A stretch of 64,000 nt of DNA from Microbacterium sp. Leaf288 (lineage in GTDB: Bacteria > Actinomycetota > Actinomycetes > Actinomycetales > Microbacteriaceae): NCBI RefSeq assembly GCF_001422925.1, contig NZ_LMNI01000010.1, forward strand, positions 602,778-666,777, written 5' to 3'. Positions 35,540 to 44,267 of the stretch are shown one piece after another (position 1 is the stretch's first letter; the number at the start of each line of letters is the position of its first letter). The notes under the pieces are model-generated. The model had not been told where the DNA came from. It was given only the letters and a program-made list of their open reading frames with translations, and made no database searches. The translations under genes and the position numbers were made by a program.

Positions 35540-36538
35540 TCACGCCTGGCAGCGCGGGCACCAGTAGAGCTTCCGCCCCGCGGCCTCCTCCACCACGATC
35601 GCCGTGCCGCACACCCGGCACGGCAGGCCGGCGCGGTGGTAGACCCAGTGGCGATCGTCGCGACTCGCCATCGCGGCACGGTAGGCCTCGGGGTCGAGGT
35701 CGTCCATCGTCATCATCTGGCCGGTCTCGACGCCGATGGCGAGCAGTCGCACCCAGTCCCGCCAGATGTCGCGCACGACCTCCTCGGGGACGTCGCGCCC
35801 CGGCGTGTGCGGGTTCTGCCGAGCCCGGAACAGCAGCTCGGCGCGGTACACGTTGCCGATGCCGCTGACGACGTTCTGGTCCATGAGCAGCAGGCCGATC
35901 GATGTCGGCTTGCGGCGCACGACCGAGGTGAAGCGCTCCTCCCCTTCCGCGACGTCGTCGACGAGCGGGTCGGGCCCGAGTTTGGCGATCGTCGCGGCGA
36001 CCTCGTCGGGTGTCTGCAGCTCGCACGCGGTCGGGCCGCGCAGGTCGGCGCAGGTCACGTCCGTGAGAAGGCGCAGGCGCACCTGCCCGACCACGGGCGG
36101 CGGCCACTCGTCGCCCTCGTCGGCGAGCCCTGTGGTCTGCTCCGACATGCGCACGTGCACGCGGGTGCGCCGCGGGGCGCCGATCGAGGTCAGCGAGTTC
36201 TCGCCGGCGCTGTCGAGGATCGGGTCGTCGAGATCCGTGCCGCGCTGGTTCGTCTGTCCCATGCGGCCATTGGCCGAGGCGATCGTCGGATCGACCAGGA
36301 TCTCACCCGCGAAGTCCCACGCCCCGTACATGCCCAGGTGCACGCGCAGCCAGAGGTCATCGTCGAACTCGAGGAACATCTGCTTGCCGACGGCCCGCAC
36401 CGAGGTCGCGGCGCGCCCGCTCAGGATCTCCGCGCCCTCGACGAATCGGCCCTGGGGGCTCGAGGCCAGGGCGGCGCGCCCGACGAAGTTGCGGTCGAAC
36501 TGGCGGGCGATGCGATGGACGGAATGCCCCTCGGGCAC
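35540..36538 (-). CDS. Fpg/Nei family DNA glycosylase
   Basis: Base-excision repair enzyme of 332 aa. It starts MPEGHSVHR, with the catalytic Pro2 and Glu3 exposed after Met removal. The beta-clamp Lys is in AVGKQMFLEF, the H2TH region follows around DQNVVSGIGNVYRAELLFRA, and the C-terminal zinc finger has CRVC and CPRC. The His after PEG and the length place it nearer to endonuclease VIII (Nei) than to Fpg. An insertion around residues 90-145 lengthens the N-terminal domain, as in actinobacterial Nei2-type proteins. The start lies 3 nt after the rpiB stop, so both are in one transcript. Confidence 0.92.
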   Translation of the reverse strand: MPEGHSVHRIARQFDRNFVGRAALASSPQGRFVEGAEILSGRAATSVRAVGKQMFLEFDDDLWLRVHLGMYGAWDFAGEILVDPTIASANGRMGQTNQRGTDLDDPILDSAGENSLTSIGAPRRTRVHVRMSEQTTGLADEGDEWPPPVVGQVRLRLLTDVTCADLRGPTACELQTPDEVAATIAKLGPDPLVDDVAEGEERFTSVVRRKPTSIGLLLMDQNVVSGIGNVYRAELLFRARQNPHTPGRDVPEEVVRDIWRDWVRLLAIGVETGQMMTMDDLDPEAYRAAMASRDDRHWVYHRAGLPCRVCGTAIVVEEAAGRKLYWCPRCQA

Positions 36539-36541
36539 GGC

Positions 36542-37087
36542 TCAGCCGGCTTCGGGGTCGAATGAGCTGTCGTCGGCGGCGAGGACGTCCGGCTGCCCGG
36601 CAGTGGCACGCGGGTCGGGCTCGAGGGCGCCGTCCTCCTCGTAGGCCGCGAGCTGGGCGATGCGGCGCGCGTGGCGCTCCTCGCCCGAGAACGGCGTCGC
36701 GATGAAGCGGTCGATGAAGGTCGCCGCCTCCTCGAAGGTGTGCTGGCGCGCCCCGATCGCGATGACGTTGGCGTCGTTGTGCTCGCGGGCGAGCTCTGCC
36801 GTGGCGATGCTCCACGCGAGGGCGGCGCGGACGCCCACGACCTTGTTCGCGGCGATCTGCTCGCCGTTGCCGGAGCCGCCGAAGACGACGCCGAGCGCCT
36901 CGATGCCCGCTGTCTGGTCGCGCACGACGGCCTTGGCGGCACGGATGCAGAACGCGGGATAGTCGTCGAGCGGGTCGTACTCGATCGGGCCGTGGTCGAC
37001 GACCTCGTGACCGGCGGCCGCGAGGTGGTGCTGCAGCTGCGTCGAGAACTCGAGGCCGGCGTGGTCGGTCGCGATATGGATGCGCAT
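36542..37087 (-). CDS. rpiB: Ribose-5-phosphate isomerase B
   Basis: Interconverts ribose 5-phosphate and ribulose 5-phosphate in the pentose phosphate pathway. The 181-aa protein starts with RIHIATDHAGLE, containing the phosphate-binding Asp-His. The catalytic loop is GGSGNGEQIAANK with E76; the Cys used by enterobacterial RpiB is absent, which is the mycobacterial/actinobacterial variant. A C-terminal extension of about 30 residues is acidic and probably disordered. The ATG at 37087 follows TAGGAT (37100-37095) by 7 nt, so the mRNA is probably leaderless. The Nei-type glycosylase gene follows 3 nt after its stop. Confidence 0.95.
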   Translation of the reverse strand: MRIHIATDHAGLEFSTQLQHHLAAAGHEVVDHGPIEYDPLDDYPAFCIRAAKAVVRDQTAGIEALGVVFGGSGNGEQIAANKVVGVRAALAWSIATAELAREHNDANVIAIGARQHTFEEAATFIDRFIATPFSGEERHARRIAQLAAYEEDGALEPDPRATAGQPDVLAADDSSFDPEAG

Positions 37088-37170
37088 GGGCTCAATCCTA
37101 GAGAGGGCGGGAAGCGGACGACGAAGGATGCTGCGCCGCGGCGAGCGGTCCGTTCAGGCGGTTCGCTCGC

Positions 37171-38370
37171 TCAGGGCGCGATGCCCGCGGCTGCCGGCTT
37201 GAAGCCCGCGCGCACGTTCTCGCAGCAGGCGGGACGACAGACGTCGAACCAGGGTCCGAGGTCGGTCGCGTGGGGCCGTTCCCCCGCAGGCATGCCGTTC
37301 AGACGCTCTTCGACGAGGTCGATCAGCCCCGACACGAACACGGGGTCGACGCCGGGCGTCGGCGTGCGCACCGCGCGGATGCCGGCCTCGGCCGCGGCAT
37401 CCATCGCCTCGGTGTCGAGGTCCCACAGCACCTCCATGTGGTCGCTCATGAAGCCGAGCGGCACGATCGCTACCGCCTGCACACCCGCCGCGGGCAGCTC
37501 GGCGATCACGTCGTTCACGTCGGGCTCGAGCCACGGCTGGCTCGGCGGGCCGGAGCGCGACTGGTAGACGAGATCCCACGCGACGCGGTCGGCGCCGGGG
37601 ACCTCCGCGGCCACGGTCGCCATGACGACCTCGGCGACCGCGAGATGCTGTGCGGCGTAGGCGCCGCCCTCACCCAGGTCGCGGTGCAGCTCGTCGCCCT
37701 CGCGCGGGCCGGAGCGCTCGGCATCCGCCGTCGGGATGCTGTGGGTCGAGAACAGCACCCGCACGGCCTCGGGGGCGATGCCGTCGGACAGGAATCCTGC
37801 CACGGCGTCGCGCACACCGTCGATGAACGGCTGCACGAACCCGGGGTGGTCGAAGAACTGGCGGACCTTGTCGATCGTGACGCGCTCGCCCAGGTCCGTC
37901 TCCGTCAGCACGCGCGCGAAGTCCTCGCGGTACTGCCGGCAGCTCGAGAACGACGAATAGGCGCTGGTGGCGAGCGCCAGGAGCTTCGTGTGGCCGGCGT
38001 TCGCGGCATCCGTCACGGCCTCGCCCAGGTAGGGCGCCCAGTTGCGGTTTCCCCAGTAGACGGGGAGGTCCAGTCCGCGCCGAGCGAGCTCGGTCTCGAG
38101 GGCGGCCTTGAGCGCGCGATTCTGCGCGTTGATCGGGCTCACGCCGCCGAAGTGACGGTAGTGGTGCGCGACCTCTTCGAGGCGCTCATCGGGGATGCCG
38201 CGGCCGCGCGTGACGTTGCGGAGGAAGGGGATGACATCGTCCTGACCCTCGGGGCCGCCGAAGCCGGCGAGGAGGAGGCCGTCGTAGGCGACGGGCTGCT
38301 CGACGAAGGGCGAGCCGGGCGCGGCGGCGGGAGAGGCGAAGGGGACGACGTGCTGCTCGGGAGAAGTCAC
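37171..38370 (-). CDS. hemH: Ferrochelatase (coproporphyrin type)
   Basis: Inserts Fe2+ into coproporphyrin III in the actinobacterial haem pathway. The 399-aa protein has GLLLAGFGGPEGQDDV at its start, YYRHFGG-like HHYRHFGGVSPIN with the first metal-site residues, FSTHSIP with the catalytic His, and SRSGPPSQPWLEPDV with the conserved Glu. Near the C-terminus CRPACCEN has Cys at about 378, 382 and 383, which with a Cys in SFSSCRQYRE could hold the [2Fe-2S] cluster known in actinobacterial enzymes. The GTG at 38370 is chosen because CAGGAT lies 6 nt upstream and earlier sequence is not conserved-looking. Confidence 0.94.
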   Translation of the reverse strand: MTSPEQHVVPFASPAAAPGSPFVEQPVAYDGLLLAGFGGPEGQDDVIPFLRNVTRGRGIPDERLEEVAHHYRHFGGVSPINAQNRALKAALETELARRGLDLPVYWGNRNWAPYLGEAVTDAANAGHTKLLALATSAYSSFSSCRQYREDFARVLTETDLGERVTIDKVRQFFDHPGFVQPFIDGVRDAVAGFLSDGIAPEAVRVLFSTHSIPTADAERSGPREGDELHRDLGEGGAYAAQHLAVAEVVMATVAAEVPGADRVAWDLVYQSRSGPPSQPWLEPDVNDVIAELPAAGVQAVAIVPLGFMSDHMEVLWDLDTEAMDAAAEAGIRAVRTPTPGVDPVFVSGLIDLVEERLNGMPAGERPHATDLGPWFDVCRPACCENVRAGFKPAAAGIAP

Positions 38371-38438
38371 CCCTCCATCCTGACACCGCATCCGGGTGCT
38401 TTCAGCCACGGGATCGGGCGTTCGCGGGCCCGCTGACA

Positions 38439-38444
38439 TAGGCT
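38439..38444 (+). promoter_or_regulatory. -10 element of pepN
   Basis: TAGGCT, giving a predicted leader of about 105 nt before the GTG at 38555. A TTG 7 nt downstream opens an out-of-frame reading frame and is not taken as a gene. Confidence 0.5.
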
Positions 38445-38554
38445 GGGACGGTTGTCATCGGTGCCAGCAGCGCTGGTGGCGGCCGCCGGATCGAGCGCTC
38501 GCGCGACGAGCCGATCGACCACCTCCGTCATCCTCACCCATGGGAGCCACAGCA

Positions 38555-41101
38555 GTGCCTGGAGAGAACCTCACCCGCATCGAGGCGCAGGAGCGCCGCG
38601 CGATCGTCGACACGCAGTCGTACGAAGTCGCGCTCGACCTGACGAAGGGCGCCGAGGTCTTCGGATCCCGCTCCGTCGTCCGCTTCACCGCGACGCCCGG
38701 TGCCGCGACGTTCATCGACCTGATCGCGCGCGAGGTGCGCGAGATCACCCTCAACGGCCGCTCGATCGACCCCGCCACGGCGTTCGCCGATTCACGCATC
38801 GCGCTCGACGACCTGGCCGCCGACAACGAGCTGGTCATCGACGCGGACTGCCTGTACACGAACACCGGCGAGGGCCTGCACCGTTTCGTCGACCCGGTCG
38901 ACGGCGAGGTGTACCTCTACTCGCAGTTCGAGGTGCCCGACTCCCGCCGTGTGTTCGCGGTGTTCGAGCAGCCCGACCTGAAGGCCACGTTCGCGTTCAC
39001 GGTCACGGCCCCCGAGCCGTGGAAGGTCGTCTCCAACTCCCCCACCCCCGAGCCGAAGAAGCACGGTGACGGCACGGCGACCTGGCGCTTCGAGCCGACG
39101 CCGCGCATCTCGTCGTACATCACCGCGCTCATCGCAGGCCCGTACGAGGCGACGTTCTCCGAGCTGACCAGTTCGTCGGGCCGGGTCATCCCGCTCGGCG
39201 TGTACGGCCGCAAGAGCCTCTGGCAGTTCCTGGACGCGGATTACATCTTCGACAAGACGCGTCAGGGCTTCGCGTACTTCGAGGAGAAGTTCGACTACGC
39301 CTACCCGTTCGCGAAGTACGACCAGCTGTTCGTGCCCGAGTTCAACGCCGGGGCGATGGAGAACGCCGGCGCCGTCACCTTCACCGAGACGTATGTCTTC
39401 CGCTCGAAGGTGACGGATGCCGTCAAGGAGCGTCGCGTCGTCACCATCCTGCACGAGCTCGCCCACATGTGGTTCGGCGACCTCGTCACCATGAAGTGGT
39501 GGAACGACCTGTGGCTGAACGAGTCGTTCGCCGAGTGGGCGTCGACGATCGCCACCGCCGAGGCGACCGAGTGGACCGAGGCGTGGACCACGTTCAACGC
39601 GATGGAGAAGACCTGGGCCTACCGCCAGGACCAGCTCCCCTCCACGCACCCGGTGGTCGCGCAGATCAACGACCTCGAAGACGTGCAGGTCAACTTCGAC
39701 GGCATCACGTACGCCAAGGGCGGCTCGGTGCTCAAGCAGCTGGCCGCGTGGGTGGGCATCGAGGCGTTCTTCGCCGGTGTCGCCGCCTACTTCAAGAAGC
39801 ACGAGTGGTCGAACACCGAGGTGGGCGACCTGCTCGCCGAGCTCGAGGCCACCAGCGGTCGTGAACTGTCGACGTGGTCGAAGAAGTGGCTCGAGACGGC
39901 GGGCGTGAACACGCTGTCGCCCGAGATCGTGACGGACGTCGACGGCACCATCACGCGCTTCGCGATCGTGCAGACCGCGCCCGCGGACTACCCGACGATC
40001 CGCCCGCACCGCCTCGGGGTCGGCTTCTACGAGCTCCGGAGCGAGGCTCTGGTGCGCGTTCACCACGTCGAGCTCGACGTGGACGGCGATCTCACCGAGG
40101 TGCCCGAGCTCAAGGGGCACAAGCGCCCGGCGCTCGTGCTCCTGAACGACGAGGACCTCGCCTACGCGAAGATCCGCCTCGACGACCAGTCGCTTCAGAC
40201 CGCGATCGACCACCTCGGCAAGATCAGCGACCCGCTCGCCCGCTCGCTGGTGTGGGGTGCCGCGTGGGACCAGACCCGCGATGCCGAGGCATCCGCTTCC
40301 GACTACGTCGACCTGGTGCTGCGCAACATCGGCGCCGAGACCGAGTCGACCACCGTCCGCACCACGCTCGCGCAGCTGCAGCTCGCCGCGAACTCGTACG
40401 TCGCGCCCGAGAAGCGCGACGTCACGCGTGCCAAGGTCGCCGACGCTCTGTGGGCGCTGGCCGGCTCGGCCGAGGCCGGCGGCGACAGCCAGCTGCAGTT
40501 CGTGACCGCGTTCGCGTCCGCCGCAGCCACCCCCGGCCAGTGGGAGAAGGTCCGTCAGCTGCGCGACGGCGAGGCGACGTTCGACGGCCTCGACATCGAC
40601 ACCGACCTCTCCTGGCAGCTGCTCGTGTCCCTCGCCGCCGGCGGGGTCGTGACGGCCGCCGACATCGACGAGGCCCTCGCCGCCGACAACACCGCCAAGG
40701 GCGGCGAGTTCGCCGCGCAGGCCAAGGCGGCGCTCCCGTCGGCGGAGGCGAAGGCCGCCGCGTGGTCGTCGCTCGTCGACAGCGACGACCAGCCCAACAC
40801 GATCGTGCGGGCCGCAGCTCTCGGCTTCGTGCACCCCGCAGGACGCGGACTGCTCGCCGACTTCGTCGCGCGCTACTTCGCGTCGCTGCTGCCCATCTGG
40901 AACTCGCGCACCTACCAGATCGCGCAGTACCTCATCGTGGGTCTGTATCCCGCACCGCTCGCCGACGTCCCACTTCGCGACGCCACGCGCGCGTGGCTCG
41001 AGGCGAACGGCGACGCCGCTCCGGCCCTGCGCCGCCTCGTCGCCGAGAACCTCGCCGGCGTCGAGCGCGCGCTGTCGGTGCAGGACCGCGACTCCCAGTA
41101 G
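38555..41101 (+). CDS. pepN: Aminopeptidase N (M1 family)
   Basis: Zinc aminopeptidase of 848 aa, the usual length in actinobacteria, for peptide recycling in the cytoplasm. It begins PGENLTRIEAQERRAIVDTQSY. The exopeptidase motif GAMEN is near residues 266-270, the zinc site HELAH starts at H300, and the third ligand Glu lies in NESFAEW. The C-terminal helical domain covers about 530-848. The GTG at 38555 is chosen over the ATG at 38540 because GGGAG lies 8 nt upstream and the protein then starts like homologues. A strong hairpin follows the stop. It is divergent from hemH. Confidence 0.95.
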   Translation: MPGENLTRIEAQERRAIVDTQSYEVALDLTKGAEVFGSRSVVRFTATPGAATFIDLIAREVREITLNGRSIDPATAFADSRIALDDLAADNELVIDADCLYTNTGEGLHRFVDPVDGEVYLYSQFEVPDSRRVFAVFEQPDLKATFAFTVTAPEPWKVVSNSPTPEPKKHGDGTATWRFEPTPRISSYITALIAGPYEATFSELTSSSGRVIPLGVYGRKSLWQFLDADYIFDKTRQGFAYFEEKFDYAYPFAKYDQLFVPEFNAGAMENAGAVTFTETYVFRSKVTDAVKERRVVTILHELAHMWFGDLVTMKWWNDLWLNESFAEWASTIATAEATEWTEAWTTFNAMEKTWAYRQDQLPSTHPVVAQINDLEDVQVNFDGITYAKGGSVLKQLAAWVGIEAFFAGVAAYFKKHEWSNTEVGDLLAELEATSGRELSTWSKKWLETAGVNTLSPEIVTDVDGTITRFAIVQTAPADYPTIRPHRLGVGFYELRSEALVRVHHVELDVDGDLTEVPELKGHKRPALVLLNDEDLAYAKIRLDDQSLQTAIDHLGKISDPLARSLVWGAAWDQTRDAEASASDYVDLVLRNIGAETESTTVRTTLAQLQLAANSYVAPEKRDVTRAKVADALWALAGSAEAGGDSQLQFVTAFASAAATPGQWEKVRQLRDGEATFDGLDIDTDLSWQLLVSLAAGGVVTAADIDEALAADNTAKGGEFAAQAKAALPSAEAKAAAWSSLVDSDDQPNTIVRAAALGFVHPAGRGLLADFVARYFASLLPIWNSRTYQIAQYLIVGLYPAPLADVPLRDATRAWLEANGDAAPALRRLVAENLAGVERALSVQDRDSQ

Positions 41102-41111
41102 GCAACGACGA

Positions 41112-41146
41112 CGGATGCCTCGACCCCGCGTGGGTCGAGGCATCCG
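41112..41146 (+). terminator. Terminator of pepN
   Basis: Perfect 15-bp stem (41112-41126 with 41132-41146), 5-nt loop, containing GGATGCC. It starts 10 nt after the pepN stop. Confidence 0.8.
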
Positions 41147-41224
41147 GCGTCTTCGGCACCCTGGTACCACGTCGTCCGCGATTGTTCATCCCGAAGACTG
41201 ACGCGCACGGGCACAGCTGACTCA

Positions 41225-41230
41225 TAGCGT
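41225..41230 (+). promoter_or_regulatory. -10 element of the ABC transporter operon
   Basis: TAGCGT followed by 7 nt and then the ATG at 41238: leaderless arrangement. Confidence 0.6.
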
Positions 41231-41237
41231 TGTGGGC

Positions 41238-42149
41238 ATGATCGTTGCAGAACAGCTCACGAAGCGCTTCGGAGACAAGACCGCGGTGTCCAACGTGTCG
41301 TTCACCGTGCAGCCGGGGAAGGTCACCGGGTTCCTCGGTCCGAACGGCGCCGGCAAGTCGACCACCATGCGGATGATCGTCGGCCTCGACCGGCCCACAT
41401 CCGGCACTGTGACCGTCTCCGGCCAGAATTACGCGCACCTGCGCTCACCGCTGACCGAGGTCGGCGTCCTGCTCGACGCGAAGGCCGTGCACACGGGTCG
41501 CTCGGCCCGCAACCACCTGCGCGCCATGGCCGCGACCCACGGCATCGGCCGCTCGCGCGTCGACGAGGTGATCGAGCTCACCGGCATCTCGTCGGTCGCC
41601 GGAAAGCGGGCGGGCAAGTTCTCGCTCGGCATGGGCCAGCGGCTGGGCATCGCGGCGGCGCTGCTCGGCGATCCGCGCACGCTCATCCTCGACGAGCCCG
41701 TGAACGGCCTCGATCCCGAGGGCGTGCGGTGGGTGCGCCAGTTCGTGCGGCACCTCGCCGCCGAGGGGCGCACCGTCCTGCTCTCCAGCCACCTCATGAG
41801 CGAGATGGCGCAGACCGCCGACCACGTCATCGTGCTCGGCCGCGGGCAGGTGCTCGCCGATGCCGAGCTGTCCGAGCTCGTGCAGGCGTGGACCACCAGC
41901 ATCGTCATCGTGCGGTCGCCGCGCCTGTCGGAGCTCGTCGCCGCCCTCGCGGGCCCCGACGTCACCGTGACGGCGTCGTCGCCCGGTGTCGCAGAGATCT
42001 CAGGCGTCACCGCCGCGTCGATCGGCGACCTCGCCGCTTCGCTCGGCATTCCCGTCCACGAACTCACCTCCCGCACCGGATCACTGGAAGACGCCTATCT
42101 CGCCCTCACCGGCGACGCCGTCGAGTACACCTCCAAGGAGATCGCATGA
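41238..42149 (+). CDS. ABC transporter ATP-binding protein
   Basis: ATPase of 303 aa of the ABC-2/DrrA class. Walker A is GPNGAGKST at 34-42, the signature is FSLGMGQRLG near 134, Walker B is LILDEPVNGLDP, and the switch His is in LLSSHLMSE. The C-terminal part (about 215-303) is the domain typical of drug and bacteriocin exporters. The ATG at 41238 follows the -10 by 7 nt; the GTG at 41232 is within that spacing and unlikely. Its stop overlaps the permease ATG by 4 nt. The adjacent two-component system suggests efflux or cell-envelope stress response, as inference from context. Confidence 0.93.
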   Translation: MIVAEQLTKRFGDKTAVSNVSFTVQPGKVTGFLGPNGAGKSTTMRMIVGLDRPTSGTVTVSGQNYAHLRSPLTEVGVLLDAKAVHTGRSARNHLRAMAATHGIGRSRVDEVIELTGISSVAGKRAGKFSLGMGQRLGIAAALLGDPRTLILDEPVNGLDPEGVRWVRQFVRHLAAEGRTVLLSSHLMSEMAQTADHVIVLGRGQVLADAELSELVQAWTTSIVIVRSPRLSELVAALAGPDVTVTASSPGVAEISGVTAASIGDLAASLGIPVHELTSRTGSLEDAYLALTGDAVEYTSKEIA

Positions 42150-42955
42150 CCGCCCTCGCCCCCGCCACGCGTGCCGACGCCGGAGCGCGCGCCGCATCGC
42201 CGTACCGACTGACGTTCGCGAATCTGCTGCGCAGCGAGTGGATCAAGATCACGACGCTCCGCTCGACGTGGTGGTCGCTCGCGATCACCGCTGTGCTCTC
42301 CATCGGCATCTCGATGATGATCGCGTCGGCGTCCGCCCAGTTCGGCGGCGGATTCCCCGCGGTCAGCGCGATCCTCTCGCCGACGCAGTTCACCATGCTC
42401 GTCGCCGGCATCCTCGGGGCGATCGTCATCACCGGCGAGTACTCGACAGGGATGATCCGCTCGACACTCACCGCCGAGCCGCGCCGCGGCGCCGTCGTCG
42501 TGGCGAAGGCGGTCGTCATCGGCGTGCTCATCGCGCTGACGACCGTGGTGACCTACGCCCTCGCGATCGCGGCGACCGCCCCGTTCCTCGCTGAGGGGAT
42601 CGACTGGTCGGAGCCAGCGCAGTCGATCGTGCCGCTCGCGCTGGGCGTGCTCTCGATGGTGGTCTTCACCCTCATCGGCCTCGGGTTCGGGTTCATCCTG
42701 CGCAACGGCGCCGGAGCCATCGCGGTGACCGTCGGCGTCCTGTTCGTCCTGCCCATCGTGTTCAGCCTGTTCTCGATGTTCGGTGAGAGCTGGAGCTGGA
42801 TCGCCGACCTCGCCGAGTACCTCCCGATGAATGCCGCGTCGGCGGTGACCGCACCGGGCGCGGAGGACCTCACCGTACCGCTGGTCACGTTGGCCGCCTG
42901 GGGCCTCGTGCCGCTGGTGGGCGGCTGGGCGGTGCTGCGCGGACGCGACGCGTAG
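42146..42955 (+). CDS. ABC-2 type transporter permease
   Basis: Membrane subunit of 269 aa for the preceding ATPase. The cytoplasmic start (LTFANLLRSEWIKITTLRSTWW) is the standard ABC-2 lead-in, followed by six hydrophobic segments near residues 42-62, 78-98, 118-142, 156-176, 184-205 and 240-260. EYSTGMIRSTLTAEPRR is the conserved first cytoplasmic loop. The ATG at 42146 overlaps the ATPase stop by 4 nt, and AAGGAG lies 5 nt upstream. The TAG stop at 42953 is also the first three bases of the TAGAGT hexamer ahead of the kinase gene. Substrate unknown. Confidence 0.91.
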   Translation: MTALAPATRADAGARAASPYRLTFANLLRSEWIKITTLRSTWWSLAITAVLSIGISMMIASASAQFGGGFPAVSAILSPTQFTMLVAGILGAIVITGEYSTGMIRSTLTAEPRRGAVVVAKAVVIGVLIALTTVVTYALAIAATAPFLAEGIDWSEPAQSIVPLALGVLSMVVFTLIGLGFGFILRNGAGAIAVTVGVLFVLPIVFSLFSMFGESWSWIADLAEYLPMNAASAVTAPGAEDLTVPLVTLAAWGLVPLVGGWAVLRGRDA

Positions 42956-42958
42956 AGT
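42953..42958 (+). promoter_or_regulatory. -10 element overlapping a stop codon
   Basis: TAGAGT: its TAG is the permease stop codon, and the ATG of the histidine kinase follows after 7 nt. The kinase-regulator pair may therefore be transcribed on its own as a leaderless mRNA. Confidence 0.55.
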
Positions 42959-42965
42959 CGACCGA

Positions 42966-44267
42966 ATGCCGCGATCCGCCAGCCAGGCCGTCGTCGGTGC
43001 CGCTCCCGGCGCCGACGACGGCCTGCTGCTGCCGCGACCCCCGGGGGTCTTCCGGCGCTTCTGGGCGCGGCATCCGCGAGCCGCCGATGTGATCGTCGCG
43101 GTCCTCGCGTTCCTCCTGTCCGCACCCACTGCCGCGTTCCGCTCCGAATACCCGATCCCCCCGACGGTGCCGCAGACGGTGTACGCGATCGTCGTGGTCG
43201 TCGGCGCCTGCGTCGCCCTGGTGTTCCGCCGCTCGCGGCCGCTCCTCGTCTTCGCCGCGGCGGCGCTGCCCCTGGTGATCCTGCCGCCGAGCCTGGTCCC
43301 GGCATCCCATCTCCTTCCGGCCTTCGCGATCTACGCGGTCGCGGTCTATCGGTCGGTGCGGTCGTGCTGGATCGCCTTCGCCACGGCGACCGGCCTGATG
43401 GCGGTCTACACGGTCGTCGCCGGCCTCGCGGATCCCACAACGTGGGGCTACCTCGTCACTTCGCTGGTGTCGGGCGCCATCGCCATGCTCATCGGGGCGT
43501 TGATCGGGGTCAACGTCGGCAACCGGCGACGCTATCTCGAGGCGCTCATCGACCGATCCCGCCAGCTGCTCGTAGAGCGCGATCAGCAGGCGCGCCTGGG
43601 TGCCGCCGCCGAGCGCACGCGGATCGCCCGCGAGATGCACGACATCGTCTCGCACAACCTGACCGTCATCGTCGCCCTCGCCGAGGGGGCGACCGCGACT
43701 GCGGACCCGGCCCGCGCGCGGGCGGTCACCGAGCAGATCGCCGACACGGCACGCGGCGCCCTGACCGAGATGCGTGCGATGCTCGGCGTGCTGCGCGATC
43801 CCGAACTGTCCCCGGACGCGCCCCTCGCGCCGGTCGACGCGGCGTCGGTCGCGGATGCGGTCGAGTCGGCGCAGCGCGCCGGGTTCCCGGTCGTGCTGCA
43901 CGTGGAGGGTCGCCTCGACGATGTCCCCGCGGAGGTGCGGTTCGCAGTGGCGCGCATCGTGCAGGAATCCCTCACCAACGCGATGCGGCACGCTCCCCTC
44001 GCCACCACGATCGACGCGCGGATCGCCGTGCGGGCGGACGCCGTCGACCTCGACATCGTGAACGACGGCGTGCGGCCGCGCACCGAAGCCGCAGATTCGC
44101 CCGGGGGCGCGGGGTTCGGCCTCCCGGGGCTCCGCGAGCGCGCGGCGCACGTGGGCGGCACCCTGCAGGCCGGACCCGTCGACGGCAGACGGTGGGCCGT
44201 GCGCGCTTCCCTGCCGCTGTCGGCCCAGGCAGGCGCGAAGACCGACCTGGAGGAGAACGCACCATGA
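42966..44267 (+). CDS. Sensor histidine kinase (HisKA_3)
   Basis: Membrane kinase of 433 aa. Five or six hydrophobic segments fall between residues 41 and 184, without a large extracellular domain, as in intramembrane-sensing kinases. The phospho-acceptor is H225 in RIAREMHDIVSHNLTVI, and the ATPase domain has RIVQESLTNAMRHA and GFGLPGLRERA. The ATG at 42966 follows TAGAGT by 7 nt. Its stop overlaps the regulator start by 4 nt. It lies directly after an ABC exporter, which suggests that kinase and exporter answer the same signal; the signal is not known. Confidence 0.93.
   Translation: MPRSASQAVVGAAPGADDGLLLPRPPGVFRRFWARHPRAADVIVAVLAFLLSAPTAAFRSEYPIPPTVPQTVYAIVVVVGACVALVFRRSRPLLVFAAAALPLVILPPSLVPASHLLPAFAIYAVAVYRSVRSCWIAFATATGLMAVYTVVAGLADPTTWGYLVTSLVSGAIAMLIGALIGVNVGNRRRYLEALIDRSRQLLVERDQQARLGAAAERTRIAREMHDIVSHNLTVIVALAEGATATADPARARAVTEQIADTARGALTEMRAMLGVLRDPELSPDAPLAPVDAASVADAVESAQRAGFPVVLHVEGRLDDVPAEVRFAVARIVQESLTNAMRHAPLATTIDARIAVRADAVDLDIVNDGVRPRTEAADSPGGAGFGLPGLRERAAHVGGTLQAGPVDGRRWAVRASLPLSAQAGAKTDLEENAP

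Noticed and set aside
38452..39069. Open frame from a TTG placed 7 nt after a TAGGCT hexamer upstream of pepN
   Set aside because: The spacing fits a leaderless start, but the frame is out of register with pepN and its product is low-complexity within the pepN coding region. A short leader peptide cannot be excluded, but nothing supports it.
38792..41170. 792-codon open frame opposite pepN
   Set aside because: Antisense shadow; the peptide is mainly Arg, Val, Gly, Glu and His repeats produced by the pepN codon pattern.
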